A stretch of 64,000 nt of DNA. Origin: Henriciella barbarensis (lineage in GTDB: Bacteria > Pseudomonadota > Alphaproteobacteria > Caulobacterales > Hyphomonadaceae). Of this stretch, positions 1-8,084 are shown one piece after another (the stretch's first letter is position 1; every line of letters starts with the position of its first letter). The DNA lies in assembly GCF_003576345.1 (NCBI RefSeq), contig NZ_QWGB01000005.1, forward strand, positions 1,116,001-1,180,000. Reading direction: 5' to 3'. Under the pieces are notes generated by a model that did no database searches, had not been told where the DNA came from, and saw nothing but the letters and a program-made list of their open reading frames with translations. A program made the translations under genes and the position numbers.

Positions 1-1
1 A

Positions 2-346
2 AGCGAGGCGCAACAATGGTCAGCTGAAGAAGATGGGTACTCGTCTGTCGCGATCTTCCCGCTCGCCATGCCGTCGCTCGCCTCACCAGGGGCAATTCTC
101 GCCGTTGTCGTACTGACCGATAATAACCGCTTCTCAATTCAGGAGCAGGCGATGACCGGCGGAATCATGTTAGCCGTCATGGCCTGCGCGTTCATTCTGA
201 TGCTGGCGGCTACGCCCATTCTTCGTATCATCAAGATCGCGGGTGCCGCACTGGTCAGCCGGATTATGGGCATGATCCTCGCGGCTGTTGCCGTGAACAC
301 GGTCATCCTCGCCGTGATCGAACTGATCCGGACAGTCGAAATTTAG
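2..346 (+). CDS. MarC family inner membrane protein, C-terminal part
   Basis: The reading frame is open from base 2, so the gene is truncated at its 5' end by the window edge. The 114 visible residues contain the MarC/UPF0056 signature: a VAIFPLAMPSLASPG stretch followed by an LTDNNRFS loop and then two hydrophobic segments ending in VSRIMGMILAAVAVN. MarC proteins are six-helix inner-membrane proteins of unsettled function; the old link to multidrug resistance is not supported, so the name says nothing about activity. Only the last three membrane segments are visible. An internal ATG at 68 exists but lies inside the conserved core and is not the start. The gene ends 14 bases before the convergent stop of the next gene. 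Confidence 0.85.
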   Translation, partial: SEAQQWSAEEDGYSSVAIFPLAMPSLASPGAILAVVVLTDNNRFSIQEQAMTGGIMLAVMACAFILMLAATPILRIIKIAGAALVSRIMGMILAAVAVNTVILAVIELIRTVEI

Positions 347-360
347 ATTGAAGTGAAGCC

Positions 361-1239
361 CTAGCGCGTCGGGACCGGCGCGTCACCGCGATAGTCGTAG
401 AAGCCGCGGCCAGCCTTGCGGCCAACCCATCCAGCCTCGACATATTTCACCAGAAGCGGACAAGGCCGATACTTGGTGTCAGCGAGGCCGTCATGGAGCA
501 CCTGCATGATGGAAAGGCAGGTATCGAGACCGATAAAGTCTGCCAGCTGAAGCGGGCCCATCGGATGGTTCGCGCCGAGCTTCATGGCGGTGTCGATGCT
601 GTCGACCGTGCCGACGCCTTCATAGAGCGCGTAGACTGCCTCATTGATCATCGGGACGAGGACGCGGTTCACGATGAAGGCCGGATAGTCCTCGGCATTC
701 GTGGTTGTCTTCTCGAGACGCCTCGCAAAGGCGAGCGCCATTTCATAGGTGTCCTGATCGGTGGCGAGGCCGCGGATAACCTCCATCAGCTTCATCAGCG
801 GAACCGGGTTCATGAAGTGAAGGCCGATGAATTTTTCAGGGCGGTCCGTGGTCGCTGCCAGACGGGTGATTGAAATGGACGAGGTGTTGGTCGCTAGATA
901 GGCGTCGGCGGGGACCGCCTCGCATAGCGACTTGAAGATGCTTTCCTTGATCTCGCGCTTCTCAGTTGCGGCTTCGAGGGCGAGGTTCACATCGCCAAAA
1001 CCCTCGAGTGAAGTGCTTGTATGAATGCGTGACATCGCCCCGGACATCTCCTCATGGGAGATCATGTCGCGAGATACCTGCCGGGTCATATTGGCTTCAA
1101 TCGTCTGCATGCCAGCAGACAGAGCGTCTTCAGAAATGTCGTTTAGCTGAACCTCGTAACCGGCCAGCGCGCAGACATGGGCGATGCCGTTGCCCATCTG
1201 GCCAGCGCCTACGACACCAATGCGTGCGATCTCAGTCAT
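361..1239 (-). CDS. hbd: 3-hydroxybutyryl-CoA dehydrogenase
   Basis: NAD(P)-dependent oxidation of (S)-3-hydroxyacyl-CoA to 3-oxoacyl-CoA, a cytosolic step of butanoate and fatty-acid metabolism. Single-domain form of 292 residues, normal for the family. The N-terminal Rossmann motif GAGQMG is at residues 11-16, NTSS at 118-121, and the family motif HFMNP with the catalytic His at about 141. The C-terminal helical domain carries HPMGPLQLADFIGLD. I chose the ATG at 1239 because GGAGGG lies about 6 bases upstream; an in-frame ATG 12 bases earlier overlaps this Shine-Dalgarno site. The etfBA genes about 4 kb away belong to the same metabolic area, but no operon links them. Confidence 0.93.
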   Translation of the reverse strand: MTEIARIGVVGAGQMGNGIAHVCALAGYEVQLNDISEDALSAGMQTIEANMTRQVSRDMISHEEMSGAMSRIHTSTSLEGFGDVNLALEAATEKREIKESIFKSLCEAVPADAYLATNTSSISITRLAATTDRPEKFIGLHFMNPVPLMKLMEVIRGLATDQDTYEMALAFARRLEKTTTNAEDYPAFIVNRVLVPMINEAVYALYEGVGTVDSIDTAMKLGANHPMGPLQLADFIGLDTCLSIMQVLHDGLADTKYRPCPLLVKYVEAGWVGRKAGRGFYDYRGDAPVPTR

Positions 1240-1328
1240 TCCGCCCTCCAATTGGCGAAGATACGTAACTCACTGCTTCTAGAGTGATTGTGCAGCGCGT
1301 CAAATTTCAAGCCTTGTGCGCACATGGC

Positions 1329-2063
1329 TCAGGCAGTCGAAGGTGCGTCAGGGTCGGCTTCCGGGACGGGTATGAGCCGGTCGACAAGCAGGGCGGCCGG
1401 CCAGATCAGTCCCATTATCCAGCCGGAGAAGGCGTACATCGGCGTCCAGACCGCGCAAGCGCCGGTCAGCGCGACGATTAGGATCTGTACGCGAAATATC
1501 CAGATAGACTGACGGGTCATCGCGATTTCACTGCTGTTCAGCCCAAGCAGATCAGCTTTGCTGAGCGCATGAGCGTACATCTGGCTGATGATAAAATAGA
1601 TGAGGCCGTAACCGAGCGCGAAATATCCCATGATGATACCAGCTTCGCGGAAATTGATCCCCGCAGCTTGCAGCCTGCTCCAGTCGCCCATGACGCCTTC
1701 GATATAGCCGTAAAGACTGTCGAAAATGAACCGGAGAGGATAGGCGGTGAAGAGTACGAGCAGGAGAAGGATGCAATTCAACAGGATGATGCGTCCATCC
1801 GCGACGCCGTAGCGGCGGAAGAAGATGTAATGCGCGTTCCATATCATGAAGAGAATGCCGAACGCCGCGGTCACTGGAATGATTGTCAGCAGGTTCGCGG
1901 TAAGCTGGTCGAATGTCTCCGGCCGCGCCGCCGAGGAGACGATCATGCCAAGCGCAAGCGCAAAAACGATATCTGACAAGTTTTCGATGCGCGTGACCGA
2001 TCCACCTCGCCAGGTAAAGCGCGGATCGTGGTCCAGCTCCCGGTCTATTGTTTCACGCAGCAT
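1329..2063 (-). CDS. TMEM175-like (DUF1211) membrane protein
   Basis: Predicted integral membrane protein of 244 residues with about six hydrophobic segments. The first helix contains R-x3-L-S-D (Arg25 to Asp31, then IVFALALGM), which matches the R-x3-FSD filter signature of the TMEM175/DUF1211 family. Bacterial TMEM175 proteins form tetrameric potassium-permeable channels with one six-helix repeat per subunit, so a potassium leak channel is the family-based guess. Substrate and gating cannot be read from the sequence. The start has an AGGGAGAGGG ribosome-binding site just upstream. The gene is transcribed away from the DUF305 gene and shares its upstream region with it. Confidence 0.8.
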   Translation of the reverse strand: MLRETIDRELDHDPRFTWRGGSVTRIENLSDIVFALALGMIVSSAARPETFDQLTANLLTIIPVTAAFGILFMIWNAHYIFFRRYGVADGRIILLNCILLLLVLFTAYPLRFIFDSLYGYIEGVMGDWSRLQAAGINFREAGIIMGYFALGYGLIYFIISQMYAHALSKADLLGLNSSEIAMTRQSIWIFRVQILIVALTGACAVWTPMYAFSGWIMGLIWPAALLVDRLIPVPEADPDAPSTA

Positions 2064-2110
2064 GGCCCTCTCCCTTGAATTTTTCGGAACCTAGCCAAGT
2101 GCGATTCCTT

Positions 2111-2133
2111 CTCCAATGAGAAACCCATTGGAG
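2111..2133 (+). promoter_or_regulatory. Leader hairpin masking the Shine-Dalgarno site of the DUF305 gene
   Basis: A perfect 8-bp inverted repeat, CTCCAATG (2111-2118) and CATTGGAG (2126-2133), is separated by 7 bases. The right arm contains most of the GGAGG ribosome-binding site (2130-2134) of the gene starting at 2142, and the left arm holds the complementary CTCC. In RNA this would hide the ribosome-binding site. It could equally be a DNA operator dyad; the sequence alone does not decide. Confidence 0.5.
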
Positions 2134-2141
2134 GACGTCCG

Positions 2142-2660
2142 ATGAACACTTCATCTTCCTATATCCGTTTTGGCGCGATGATATTGACGTCCATGGTCGT
2201 CATGTTCGCGCTGATGTACTTCAACACTTACGCGTTTGAGCACGTTCGCTGGAGCGAAACGCGCTTCTACATGACCCTTGTTATGGGCGGCGCAATGGCG
2301 ATCGTGATGCTCGGCTACATGCTGGGCATGTACAAGAACACCAAAGTGAACATCACCATTTTCGCAGCCGGCGCGCTGATGCTTCTGGGCGCGCTCTACC
2401 TTGTCCGGAGCCAGGCCACAGTCGGTGATCGTTCGTACATGAAAGCCATGATTCCGCACCATTCCATCGCTATTATGACAAGTGAACGGGCGAATATAGA
2501 GGATGTGCGTGTGCGTAAGCTCGCGGACGAGATCATCCGGGCACAGCGCAGGGAGATCAAGGAGATGAACTGGTTGATCTCCGACATCGCGACGAATGGG
2601 GTTGCGGCGACAGCAGAAGAGGCCGAGACCCGCCCACCCCCAGAGTTCGGGGAGAACTGA
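2142..2660 (+). CDS. DUF305 domain membrane protein
   Basis: 172 residues. Three hydrophobic segments fill residues 10-90, followed by a short DUF305 domain with M-K-A-M-I-P-H-H (Met100 to His107), the conserved double-His motif of the family, and a charged amphipathic helix. DUF305 proteins are often found in copper and silver resistance clusters and their Met/His motif suggests metal contact, but no biochemical role is established. Here a MerR-family regulator and a redox fusion protein lie immediately downstream, which fits a metal or thiol stress role. The gene ends 4 bases from the convergent MerR gene. Its GGAGG is buried in a leader hairpin. Confidence 0.85.
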   Translation: MNTSSSYIRFGAMILTSMVVMFALMYFNTYAFEHVRWSETRFYMTLVMGGAMAIVMLGYMLGMYKNTKVNITIFAAGALMLLGALYLVRSQATVGDRSYMKAMIPHHSIAIMTSERANIEDVRVRKLADEIIRAQRREIKEMNWLISDIATNGVAATAEEAETRPPPEFGEN

Positions 2661-2664
2661 ACCC

Positions 2665-3069
2665 TCAGTGATCAAAGGCAGAAAGTATCGGGCATGGGCC
2701 AGAAGGGCCTTCGGCGCAGGCGTTCGATAGTTTGACCAGACTAAGACGTGCCGCCTGCAACGCGCTGATTTCAGCATCTAGCGCGGCCACCCTCCCTAGC
2801 GCAATTTCCCGGGCGCGGCGCCTGTCCTGGCTGGCGTCTAGCTCGAGGAGTTCTTCGATCTGCGAAAGAGCAAATCCGGCACGCTGCGCAGACCGAATGA
2901 ATCTAAGCGTCTTCAGATCGTCGGCATTGTAGCGTCTGAACGCCTTTGTATGGGCGGCTTGAGAGGTCGTATCAGGAACTTTCAGCAGGCCCCGGCGCTG
3001 GTAATAGCGAATAGTTTCTACGCCAACGCCACCTGCCTGGGCGAACTGGCCAATCGTCATATCATTCAT
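2665..3069 (-). CDS. MerR family transcriptional regulator with CueR-like metal loop
   Basis: 134 residues. The N-terminal winged-helix motif (TIGQFAQAGGVGVETIRYY, residues 5-23) is typical of MerR proteins, followed by the dimerisation coiled coil and a C-terminal Cys loop. The two Cys residues (118 and 126) are separated by seven residues in ACAEGPSGPCPI, which is the C-x7-C spacing of CueR. Mercury MerR and ZntR use x8 spacing and a third Cys in the coiled coil, which is absent here. The start at 3069 is preceded by GGAG; downstream in-frame ATG at 3060 is possible. The gene is divergent from the glutaredoxin fusion gene and its own start sits only 4 bases from that gene's -35 box, the usual MerR arrangement. 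A soft-metal or thiol sensor is likely; the ligand is unknown. Confidence 0.85.
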   Translation of the reverse strand: MNDMTIGQFAQAGGVGVETIRYYQRRGLLKVPDTTSQAAHTKAFRRYNADDLKTLRFIRSAQRAGFALSQIEELLELDASQDRRRAREIALGRVAALDAEISALQAARLSLVKLSNACAEGPSGPCPILSAFDH

Positions 3070-3072
3070 CTC

Positions 3073-3106
3073 TTGACTCCGTACCATAGTACAGACCCGA
3101 TATAGG
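3073..3106 (+). promoter_or_regulatory. MerR-type promoter and operator
   Basis: TTGACT (3073-3078) is a good -35 box. It is followed directly by the dyad CCGTAC (3079-3084), CATA, GTACAG (3089-3094). Sequence and position resemble the classical mer operator, where the dyad sits between -35 and -10 in an overlong spacer. The -10 is unclear: GATATA at 20-bp spacing or TATAGG at 22-bp spacing. The promoter would drive the glutaredoxin fusion gene and be controlled by the adjacent MerR protein. Confidence 0.65.
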
Positions 3107-3142
3107 GGCCATCGACTGCACTGAAAGGAAGCTGTGACACCG

Positions 3143-3931
3143 ATGTCTGACGCTGTGAAAGAGCATGACAACGCAATGGGACCCGCGGCACGCAGTGGAC
3201 CGAACAAGGCTGTGCTTTACCGCATGGTGATGGACAAGCATATCTGTCCGTTCGGCCTGAAGTCGCGCGACCTGTTGAAACGCGAAGGTTTCGAGATCGA
3301 AGACAACCACCTCACGAGTCGCGCAGAGACCGACGCGTTCAAACAGGAACATGACGTAAAAACGACGCCGCAGACCTGGATCAATGGCGAGCGGATCGGC
3401 GGCCATGACGATCTTCGTCGATATTTTGGAAAATCCACAGCTGCCGACAGGGAAGGCAAGACGAGCTACACGCCGGTCATCGCGATCTTTGCGACCTCCT
3501 TCCTGATGGCGTTGGCGGTGAGCTATTTCGCGTCGGGGACAGTCTTCACTGTTCGCGCTCTGGAGCTCTTCATTGCTATCGCGATGTGTGTCCTCGGGAT
3601 CCAGAAACTTCAGGACCTCACCGCCTTCCAGAACCAGTTTCTTGGCTATGATCTCCTCGCCCAGCGCGATGTGAGATACGCTTTCGTCTATCCGTTCGCC
3701 GAAGCCTTTGCGGGCATTCTGATGATCGCGGGGGCTCTCATTTGGCTGGCCGCGCCTGTGGCCATCTTTATAGGTACCATTGGAGCGGTCTCTGTCTTCA
3801 AGGCGGTCTATATTGACAAGCGGGAACTGAAGTGCGCCTGCGTCGGGGGTAATTCGAACGTGCCACTTGGCTTTGTTTCGCTGACAGAGAATCTCATGAT
3901 GATCGCCATGGGCCTCTGGATGCTGTTCTGA
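3143..3931 (+). CDS. Glutaredoxin-MauE/DoxX-like membrane fusion protein
   Basis: 262 residues. The N-terminal domain (about 22-95) is a glutaredoxin fold with C-P-F-G-L-K at Cys35 and a TPQTWING cis-proline segment. The second active-site Cys is Gly, so it is monothiol-like. After a linker come four hydrophobic segments of a MauE/DoxX-like membrane domain, ending with a C-x-C pair (Cys231, Cys233) in a loop near the last helix. MauE-type proteins assist disulfide formation or reduction, so a membrane redox relay is a reasonable inference. The start at 3143 has AAAGGAAG 11 bases upstream; a GTG at 3134 would be too close to that site. Control by the divergent MerR protein is likely from the operator. 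The sirtuin gene follows after 20 bases. Confidence 0.75.
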   Translation: MSDAVKEHDNAMGPAARSGPNKAVLYRMVMDKHICPFGLKSRDLLKREGFEIEDNHLTSRAETDAFKQEHDVKTTPQTWINGERIGGHDDLRRYFGKSTAADREGKTSYTPVIAIFATSFLMALAVSYFASGTVFTVRALELFIAIAMCVLGIQKLQDLTAFQNQFLGYDLLAQRDVRYAFVYPFAEAFAGILMIAGALIWLAAPVAIFIGTIGAVSVFKAVYIDKRELKCACVGGNSNVPLGFVSLTENLMMIAMGLWMLF

Positions 3932-3951
3932 CGCTGGGATAAGGTCAGGCA

Positions 3952-4704
3952 ATGAGCAATGCGAAATCACTTGCGGAAATGATCCGCGCCGCCGACCGCG
4001 TCCTTGTTTTTACGGGCGCGGGTATCTCAACCGAAAGCGGTATTCCTGACTTCAGAAGCCCGGGCGGCGTCTGGTCGAAGATGAAGCCCATTTATTTCCA
4101 GGACTTTGTTTCGGACCGCGATGCCCGCCGAGAAGCCTGGAAACGGGTCTTCAACCGTACCGCAGGCTGGGTCGGCGCAACGCCGAATACCGGCCATCTT
4201 GCAATCGCTGAACTGGTCAAACAGGGCAAAGTGGGCGCGGTCGTCACGCAGAACGTCGACAACCTCCATCAGGATGCCGGGGTTCCCGATGACAAGGTCA
4301 TCGAAGTTCACGGTAATGCGTCCTACGCTAAATGCCTCGAATGCGGCATGCGCCACGAATTCGAAGAACTTCGTGCGCCATGGGAGAATGACGAAGAGAT
4401 TATCTGCGCGGCATGTGCGGGGCTGCTCAAGACAGCTACCATATCGTTTGGTCAGGCGATGCCTGAAGACAAGATGGCCCGGGCAACAGCAGAGGCAGAA
4501 TCCTGTGATCTCTGCATTGTGCTTGGCTCATCCCTGGCGGTGTACCCGGCAGCAGGTATCCCGGTGCTCGCCGCACGCGCAGGCGCGCGGCTTGTCATTA
4601 TCAATCGTGAGCCGACCGACCTCGACCCCTATGCGAGCCTCGTTCTGAACACAGAGATCGGCACGCTCATGGATGAAGTGATGTTGGAGCTTGAGACAGC
4701 ATAG
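3952..4704 (+). CDS. cobB: NAD-dependent protein deacylase, sirtuin (CobB/Sir2)
   Basis: Removes acyl groups from lysines using NAD, releasing nicotinamide and O-acyl-ADP-ribose. 250 residues, normal bacterial length. It shows GAGISTESGIPDFRS (from residue 22), TQNVDNLHQDAG, the catalytic His in EVHGN (His120), and a zinc site from CLEC and CAAC. The motif ISFGQAMP and the cofactor-binding GSSLAVYPAAG follow. The ATG at 3952 has AAGG upstream. It may be cotranscribed with the glutaredoxin fusion gene (gap of 20 bases), which would place it under MerR control; this is inference only. Confidence 0.92.
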   Translation: MSNAKSLAEMIRAADRVLVFTGAGISTESGIPDFRSPGGVWSKMKPIYFQDFVSDRDARREAWKRVFNRTAGWVGATPNTGHLAIAELVKQGKVGAVVTQNVDNLHQDAGVPDDKVIEVHGNASYAKCLECGMRHEFEELRAPWENDEEIICAACAGLLKTATISFGQAMPEDKMARATAEAESCDLCIVLGSSLAVYPAAGIPVLAARAGARLVIINREPTDLDPYASLVLNTEIGTLMDEVMLELETA

Positions 4705-4735
4705 AAAAAGCCCCGGACGCAAAACGCCCGGGGCT
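4705..4735 (-). terminator. Rho-independent terminator of etfBA
   Basis: Stem AGCCCCGG (4709-4716) pairs with CCGGGGCT (4728-4735) around an 11-base loop that can pair further. Read on the minus strand the stem is followed by TTTTTC, a good T-run, so it ends the etfBA transcript. On the plus strand it may also stop transcripts of the sirtuin gene. Confidence 0.8.
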
Positions 4736-4761
4736 CTTCAATTGTGGGGTTCCGTCTAAAT

Positions 4762-5691
4762 CTAGACCGCTTCGGTCAGCTCCGGAACGGCGCTGAAGAG
4801 ATCAGCAACCAAGCCGTAATCGGCAACCTGGAAGATTGGTGCCTCTTCATCCTTGTTGATCGCAACAATGATCTTCGAGTCCTTCATACCAGCAAGGTGC
4901 TGGATAGCGCCCGATATGCCGATCGCAATGTAGAGTTCCGGTGCGACGATCTTGCCGGTCTGGCCGACCTGATAGTCGTTTGGTGCATAGCCTGCATCCA
5001 CGGCTGCGCGCGAAGCACCGATACCGGCACCAAGCTTGTCAGCAAGTGGGATCATCAGGCGGTCAAACTCTTCCTTCGAGCCGAGTGCGCGGCCACCAGA
5101 CACGATGGTCTTGGCAGAGGTGAGCTCTGGGCGGTCCGACTGGACGATCTTCTCTTCGACGAAGGCCGCCTTGAATGGGCCAGCTGGTGCATCAATGGTC
5201 TCAACCGAAGCAGAGCCGCCTTCACCAGCGGCGTCGAATGCCGTACCGCGAACGGTGACGACCTTCTTCGCGTCGGCCGACTTGACGGTCATGATCGCAT
5301 TACCGGCATAGATTGGGCGCTCGAACGTGTCGGTGCCTTCAATGCCGGTAATGTCTGAGATCTGCATGACATCAAGCTTTGCCGCGATGCGCGGGGTGAC
5401 GTTCTTGCCCATCGTTGTAGCGGGCGAGAAGAGGGCGTCATAGCCGTCCATCAGCGGCACGATCAGTGCTTCCATGGCTTCGGCGAGCTGTTTTTCATAA
5501 GCATCGCCATCGGCGTGGAGAACCTTGCGCACACCGTCGATCTTTGCAGCCGCAGCGGCAACATCGCCTGCGCCCTTGCCGGCAACGAGGACGTCGATGT
5601 CCCCGCCAAAGGCCTTGGCAGCGGTCACGGTCTTGTGCGTCGCATCCGTCAGCGTTGCGTTGTCGTGATCAGCAATAACGAGAACAGCCAT
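4762..5691 (-). CDS. etfA: Electron transfer flavoprotein alpha subunit
   Basis: 309 residues. FAD-binding subunit of the heterodimeric flavoprotein that carries electrons from acyl-CoA dehydrogenases to ETF-ubiquinone oxidoreductase. The N-terminal half has the ETF alpha/beta fold; the C-terminal half has the FAD domain with [48 protein letters not shown] and the [13 protein letters not shown] segment. The start ATG overlaps the etfB stop by one base (TAATG on the coding strand), implying translational coupling and a 1:1 product ratio. A strong terminator follows. Confidence 0.96.
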   Translation of the reverse strand: MAVLVIADHDNATLTDATHKTVTAAKAFGGDIDVLVAGKGAGDVAAAAAKIDGVRKVLHADGDAYEKQLAEAMEALIVPLMDGYDALFSPATTMGKNVTPRIAAKLDVMQISDITGIEGTDTFERPIYAGNAIMTVKSADAKKVVTVRGTAFDAAGEGGSASVETIDAPAGPFKAAFVEEKIVQSDRPELTSAKTIVSGGRALGSKEEFDRLMIPLADKLGAGIGASRAAVDAGYAPNDYQVGQTGKIVAPELYIAIGISGAIQHLAGMKDSKIIVAINKDEEAPIFQVADYGLVADLFSAVPELTEAV

Positions 5692-6437
5692 TAGATCGCT
5701 CCCTTAGCTTTGAGTTTGGTGACCAGTTCAGCCACGTCTTCGACCTTCTCACCGGCTTCGCGAACCGGCGGCTCGGTGACCTTGACGACGCTGAGGCGGG
5801 CGGCGGTATCAACACCATAGTCGCCCGGCGCCTTCTCATCGATCGGCTTTTTCTTTGCCTTCATAATGTTCGGCAGAGACGCATAGCGCGGCTCGTTCAA
5901 GCGAAGGTCGGTGGTGACGATTGCGGGGGTCTGGAGCGAAAGCGTTTGGAGACCGCCATCAATCTCGCGGGTGACGTTGATCTTGCCGTCTTCCAGAACG
6001 ACTTCCGAGGCGAACGTGCCTTGGGGCCAACCAAGAAGCGCAGCCAGCATCTGGCCGGTCTGGTTGGAATCGTCATCGATCGCCTGCTTGCCGAGAATCA
6101 CGAGTTCCGGGCCCTCTTCACCAATCACCTTCTCAAGGATCTTGGCAACGGCGAGTGGCTCGACGTTGTCGTCGGTCTTGATCAGAATGCCACGGTCAGC
6201 TCCCATTGCGAGTGCGGTCCGCAGGGTTTCCTGAGCCTGTTGCGGCCCAATGGAAACAACCACGATTTCCTCAACCGCGCCTTTTTCCTTCAGGCGTACG
6301 GCTTCTTCGACGGAAATTTCGTCGAATGGGTTCATGGACATTTTGACGTTGGCGAGGTCTACGCCGCTCTGGTCGGACTTGACGCGAACCTTCACGTTGT
6401 AGTCGATGACCCGCTTCACGGGTACGAGCACCTTCAT
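5691..6437 (-). CDS. etfB: Electron transfer flavoprotein beta subunit
   Basis: 248 residues. Binds AMP structurally and forms the dimer with EtfA. It begins [19 protein letters not shown], as expected, and contains the [18 protein letters not shown] segment, the [20 protein letters not shown] segment and the C-terminal [13 protein letters not shown] loop. The ATG at 6437 is chosen because AGGAG stands 8-9 bases upstream; an upstream in-frame start at 6500 would add 21 unsupported residues. First gene of the etfBA operon. The 160 bases upstream hold no gene. Confidence 0.96.
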   Translation of the reverse strand: MKVLVPVKRVIDYNVKVRVKSDQSGVDLANVKMSMNPFDEISVEEAVRLKEKGAVEEIVVVSIGPQQAQETLRTALAMGADRGILIKTDDNVEPLAVAKILEKVIGEEGPELVILGKQAIDDDSNQTGQMLAALLGWPQGTFASEVVLEDGKINVTREIDGGLQTLSLQTPAIVTTDLRLNEPRYASLPNIMKAKKKPIDEKAPGDYGVDTAARLSVVKVTEPPVREAGEKVEDVAELVTKLKAKGAI

Positions 6438-6599
6438 AGGCTGGCTCCTGTTTCTATCCCTGTTAAACTGGTGATGACCTAGAGAAGTGCACTGCAACAA
6501 TCAAGCGCTGCGACGGCTTCGAGGTCATTTCGCCGCTGCGGCGCCAGCATCCCGAATTTGATCGGCTGACGGTCCGCAGCTTCTTAAGCCGGGCAAGGA

Positions 6600-6854
6600 C
6601 TATTCGGTCTCGCCTTCGACATCCTCAAACCACACCTCGATCGGACCCTTGAGCGTCAGAGTCAGCGGATTGCCCTTCCGATCCAGCGACTTGCCCGCGG
6701 CCACCTTAATCCAGCCTTCAGAAAGGCAGTATTCGACAACATTGGTCCGCTCCAAGCCCTTGAATCGAACGCCGACGCCGCGGCGGATCAGGGTCTCATC
6801 ATAAAAGCGGCTTCGCGGGTTCAGGCTCAGCCTGTCTGGAGGAGTGTCTGTCAT
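6600..6854 (-). CDS. DUF3297 family protein
   Basis: 84 residues, the normal size for this family of small soluble alphaproteobacterial and gammaproteobacterial proteins. Recognised by PPDRLSLNPRSRFYDE at the start and RGVGVRFKG, VEYCLSEGWIKVAAGK and GNPLTLTLKGPIEVWFE further on. Function is unknown. It stands alone between etfB and a divergent MarR regulator; no operon partner is evident. Confidence 0.85.
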   Translation of the reverse strand: MTDTPPDRLSLNPRSRFYDETLIRRGVGVRFKGLERTNVVEYCLSEGWIKVAAGKSLDRKGNPLTLTLKGPIEVWFEDVEGETE

Positions 6855-7002
6855 GGCGCTTCAATGCCTTTAATGCTGTTGCAACTCAACCCGGATTTGG
6901 CGGCTTCCGGTGCGGCAGGTTTCATCGGTAAAGTTTCAAAACTTACTTCTTACTTCGCGCCACACGGCAGTATCCCCTCACCTAGGCAGGGGGTAGATTA
7001 AC

Positions 7003-7479
7003 ATGACGGATGAGAGATGCGCAGGAATTGCGACTGACGACCATGACGCAATTTCGGTGTTGCGAGAGGTGGGCAGGCTCGCACATATGACTGATTGCGC
7101 GGTTGCCGCGTGCCTGCCAAGCCCCGTTACCGTGGCTCAGTATGCCGTGCTCAACACGCTTGCGGCCGGTGACGGGCTTTCGATCACCCAACTCGCTGAA
7201 ATACACACGGTGTCTCAGCCCACGATGTCTTCGACCGTTGCAAAGCTGCGGGCGCGCGGACTTGTTGAAGCAAGATCAAAGCCGGGGGACCGCAGATCGA
7301 GGTTCGTACTTCTCACGAAGGAGGGAGCGGACATCAAAGCGAGTTGCGATACCGCTGCCGAACCTTTGCTGAACGGCATGGCGGCGCGGATTTCCAGCCA
7401 GGACTGGATCTCGCTTCAAAAAATTGTGGCCGGGCTGAACGGACATCTTGCCGAGGCACTGAACGCGTCAGGCAGCTGA
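7003..7479 (+). CDS. MarR family transcriptional regulator
   Basis: 158 residues with the winged-helix core: VAQYAVLNTLAAGDGLSITQLAEI, the recognition region VSQPTMSSTVAKLRARGLV, and the wing SKPGDRRSRFVLLTKEG. Flanking helices form the dimer interface. MarR proteins usually repress neighbouring efflux, redox or catabolic genes and respond to small ligands or oxidants. The divergent DUF3297 gene, about 150 bases away, is the nearest candidate target. Cys residues occur at 6, 32 and 36 of the N-terminal helix, so oxidant sensing is conceivable but not shown. GGGGG precedes the ATG. Confidence 0.88.
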   Translation: MTDERCAGIATDDHDAISVLREVGRLAHMTDCAVAACLPSPVTVAQYAVLNTLAAGDGLSITQLAEIHTVSQPTMSSTVAKLRARGLVEARSKPGDRRSRFVLLTKEGADIKASCDTAAEPLLNGMAARISSQDWISLQKIVAGLNGHLAEALNASGS

Positions 7480-7482
7480 AAG

Positions 7483-8055
7483 CTAACGGTTAGCGCCTGG
7501 TTTCCATTTGATATCCGCATTCCCTTTATCGTTGGCGAAGCGGGAGGCCACGAAGAACCAGTCCGAAAGTCGGTTGATGAAGCTCAGCGCATGTTCGCTG
7601 ACTTTTTCATCTACGACACCAGCTAGCGATGCGACGTCGCGTTCGGCGCGCCTGCAGATCGTTCTGCAAACATGTAGCTGCGCGGCAAGGGCCGTGCCTC
7701 CTGGCAGCACGAAGCTATCCAGGGGGGAAAGCTCGGCGTTCATCTCGTCAATTTCGGCTTCGAGGCGTCTGGTTTGTTCCGCCACGATGCGCAGCGGCTC
7801 AAAGCCAAGCGGCTTGTCGCGCTCAGGCGTGGCGAGGTCAGCGCCTAGGTCGAACAAATCGTTCTGGATGCGCTGAAGCTGCGTCTTCATCTCTCCTTCG
7901 GCGCTCAGAACGGCGACCCCAAGCGCGGCGTTAACCTCGTCCACACTGCCATAGGCGGTAACGCGTGGGTTCCACTTGTCGACAGGCTCCCCGGTCGCCA
8001 GGCGTGTCTTTCCCTTGTCGCCGGATCGCGTGTAGATTTTGTCGAGCTTTACCAA
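7483..8055 (-). CDS. pduO: Cob(I)alamin adenosyltransferase, PduO type
   Basis: 190 residues. Transfers the adenosyl group of ATP to cob(I)alamin to make coenzyme B12. The ATP-binding motif appears as YTRSGDKGKTRL near residue 8, followed by SVDEVNAALG, the FVLPGGT loop and RTICRRAERD, all diagnostic for the PduO class. The start codon is TTG: GGAGG lies 8 bases upstream and no in-frame ATG exists nearby. The gene follows the HIG1-domain gene by 29 bases, so the two probably share a transcript. It ends 3 bases from the convergent MarR gene. Confidence 0.93.
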   Translation of the reverse strand: MVKLDKIYTRSGDKGKTRLATGEPVDKWNPRVTAYGSVDEVNAALGVAVLSAEGEMKTQLQRIQNDLFDLGADLATPERDKPLGFEPLRIVAEQTRRLEAEIDEMNAELSPLDSFVLPGGTALAAQLHVCRTICRRAERDVASLAGVVDEKVSEHALSFINRLSDWFFVASRFANDKGNADIKWKPGANR

Positions 8056-8084
8056 GGGGACTGCCTCCGCGGTTTCGGGTTTCG

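Noticed and set aside
3061-3106. Mercury resistance operon
   Set aside because: The operator looks mer-like, but there is no merT, merP or merA, and the regulator lacks the third metal-binding Cys. I call it a MerR-family thiol or soft-metal system instead.
3062-3970. A 302-residue minus-strand open frame opposite the glutaredoxin-MauE gene
   Set aside because: It overlaps a clear family protein, starts in the sirtuin gene and has His/Arg-biased composition without domain features. It is a codon-bias shadow.
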